DNA of 17,864 bases from Auxenochlorella pyrenoidosa. Its lineage: Eukaryota; Chlorophyta; Trebouxiophyceae; Chlorellales; Chlorellaceae. Of the stretch, positions 16,763-17,864 are shown one piece after another. Numbering within the stretch: the first letter of the stretch is position 1; each line of letters starts with the position of its first letter. The DNA is taken from positions 29,178 to 47,041 of the forward strand of contig KQ482027.1 of NCBI GenBank assembly GCA_001430745.1, read 5' to 3'. Position numbers and translations under genes: made by a program. Under the pieces are notes generated by a model, which saw only the letters and a list, made by a program, of their open reading frames with translations, ran no database searches and had not been told where the DNA came from.

Positions 16763-16986
16763 TGCCCCGGTTGCCGTCAATAATCTTGGAAGGACATGTC
16801 GACAAATCTGGAGGGCAGCAGCCGGCAGGGGCGCTGTCCAACAGCAGAGCGGCATGCGCTGCGGCCTGCTGCGCCATTTCGGAAGTCGCAGCCACTTGCT
16901 GTCTCAGCCGCAGGTCGGGCAGGGCTTGCATGATTTGAGAACACGTATTGCTCAAACAATTGATCAAACAATTGAGCACATTTTTT
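16763..16986 (-). promoter_or_regulatory. Promoter and 5' UTR region of the FANCM-like gene
   Basis: Only about 225 bp separate the poly(A) signal of the upstream gene from the proposed ATG, so the promoter must be compact or overlap the upstream gene. The distal part (16931-16986) is markedly AT-rich compared with the rest of the window. It contains a tandem 12-bp repeat and a T8 run. No canonical TATA box was identified. Upstream ATGs on the minus strand at 16931 and 16855 may be in the 5' UTR or be alternative starts. Confidence 0.4.
16952..16975. repeat. Tandem duplicate of a 12-bp CAATTG-containing element
   Basis: TCAAACAATTGA occurs twice with no gap, at 16952-16963 and 16964-16975. 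Each copy contains the palindrome CAATTG (an E-box form), and the junction forms TGATCA. It stands out as AT-rich in a GC-rich window and lies between the two tandem minus-strand genes. Confidence 0.75.
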
Positions 16987-16991
16987 TTACA
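16987..16991 (-). terminator. TGTAA polyadenylation signal of the coiled-coil gene
   Basis: TGTAA on the minus strand, about 33 nt past the TGA at 17026-17024 and followed by an A-rich run. This is the expected position and sequence for a chlorophyte poly(A) signal. Confidence 0.6.
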
Positions 16992-17023
16992 AAGATGAAA
17001 AACGCGAGGCCTCCGGAATGCCG

Positions 17024-17864
17024 TCACAACCGCAGGAAAGGCGGCGCCGGCCCGGGTGCCAGCAGGCTGTCGGCCAGCAGGACGCTCTGCAGCTGCGCAA
17101 ACTTGGCGGCCGCAGCCGCTTTCTGCTGCTCCATGGCAGAGAGAACCTGCACCAAGGCGCGGCACGCCAGGCGTCATGTCATGCTGACAGCTCCTTTAGC
17201 AGCGCACTGCATGTTCAGCAGACAGTCGCAGCCGCGTGGCAAACCAAGTGGGCAGGAGAGCGGCCCTGCCCCGTCTTCACCTCTCGCAGTTCCTCCTCCA
17301 CTTCCGCCACCCGCGCCGCTGCTGCCGCTGCCTGGCTCTGGTGGCTGGCGGCCGCCTCAGCAGCGCTGCGGGCCCGAGCCTGCAGTGCAAGCCCCAGGCA
17401 CCCCCCAAAAAAGTGACTACGAGTCTGACGTGAACACGTCGGGTGGACATCATGGTGTCAACCTGCGTGTCCAGCAGCAAGTGCACATGCCGTCCTCCGC
17501 GTCGCCCAGCATGCCGCCCCAGCGCCCACCTGAGCCTCTTGCAGCTGCTGGCCCAAGCCCTGGGCCTCCCCCTCCAGCTGCTGCACCATGGCTGCCAGCG
17601 TCTCCCGCTCGGTGCGCAGCTCGGCGGCGGCAGCCTGCGCGGCGTCGCGGTTGGCGACCAGCCGCGCCTCCTGCAGATGGGGGAGCAAAGGCAGCAGCGC
17701 ATGGCTTGTTTGACGACCCAATGCTGACGCTCCTGGAAGCTGCCTGGCACGAGCACGTGACATGGGGCAGAGCACAGAGCCACCACCGCAACATGGAGCA
17801 GAGCCAAGGAACTTCTGCAACACCTCCTGTCCCCCCATCCTGCCCGCCGGCAAATGCGCGATCG
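17024..17864 (-). CDS. Coiled-coil protein, C-terminal part (gene runs off the right edge)
   Basis: Three consecutive exons are clear on the minus strand, all phase 0: 17670-17530 (after CTGCAG, donor GTGGGC), 17379-17281 (donor GTGAAG) and 17146-17024 ending in TGA. They encode 47, 33 and 40 residues. The product is almost entirely heptad-like helix rich in Ala, Glu, Gln and Arg, such as MVQQLEGEAQGLGQQLQEAQ and VAEVEEELRE joined to VLSAMEQQK. It ends with a short Pro-rich tail (LLAPGPAPPFLRL). A further upstream exon probably lies at about 17824 and beyond, with a possible donor GTGTTG after a GAG codon, but I could not fix its limits. No motor, kinase or other catalytic motif is visible in this part. 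A structural, Golgi or cytoskeletal coiled-coil protein is possible, but the family cannot be named. Confidence 0.65.

Noticed and set aside
14307..17177. A single uninterrupted 956-codon frame as the N-terminus
   Set aside because: It passes through the stop and 3' UTR of the upstream gene and through introns 1 to 4 of the large gene. Only its 16655-14965 part is supported as coding.

Overview
The window is nuclear DNA of a eukaryote. Its genes are cut by many short spliceosomal introns with CTGCAG-type acceptors, the base composition is very GC-rich, and TGTAA (the chlorophyte polyadenylation signal) lies just past the ends of three genes. Together these suggest a green alga, probably a Chlorella-like trebouxiophyte; the lineage is inference. 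No tRNA, rRNA, CRISPR or transposon was seen.

Layout, left to right: (A) the 5' part of an unrecognised helical-protein gene on the minus strand (31-1147, running off the left edge); (B) a small plus-strand gene in four exons (1698-2607) for a basic 111-residue protein of UPF0390/DUF2462 type, divergent from A; (C) a very large minus-strand gene (16762 down to 3123) convergent with B, reconstructed here as 27 exons encoding about 2,924 residues; (D) the 3' end of a minus-strand coiled-coil gene (17024 to the right edge), in tandem with C and only about 260 bp upstream of its start.

Gene C dominates the window. Its central exons rebuild a complete FANCM/Mph1/Hef-family superfamily 2 DNA helicase: PTGLGKT Walker A, DECH box, SATPG, the helical insert, [10 protein letters not shown] and QRMGRTGR. 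The core is preceded by a Gln-rich N-terminal region of about 560 residues and followed by a disordered tail of about 1,600 residues. The tail has an RG-rich start, a KPKKRK nuclear-localisation signal, polyQ tracts, a repeated S-[LY]-S-Q-x-P-L-A-x-R motif and SUMO-interaction-like motifs. The last three exons splice in phase to a complete C4HC3 PHD finger. No ERCC4-like nuclease or HhH domain of the vertebrate FANCM C-terminus was seen. A FANCM helicase ending in a PHD finger is the most unusual feature of the window. Fork-remodelling or anti-crossover activity is expected from the family; a chromatin-reading tail is inference.

All exon boundaries were derived by eye from splice consensus, phase agreement and family resemblance. 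The summed coding length of C is 8,775 nt, an exact multiple of three. Several of its introns appear to use GC-AG splice sites. Boundaries marked as uncertain in the entries need transcript data.
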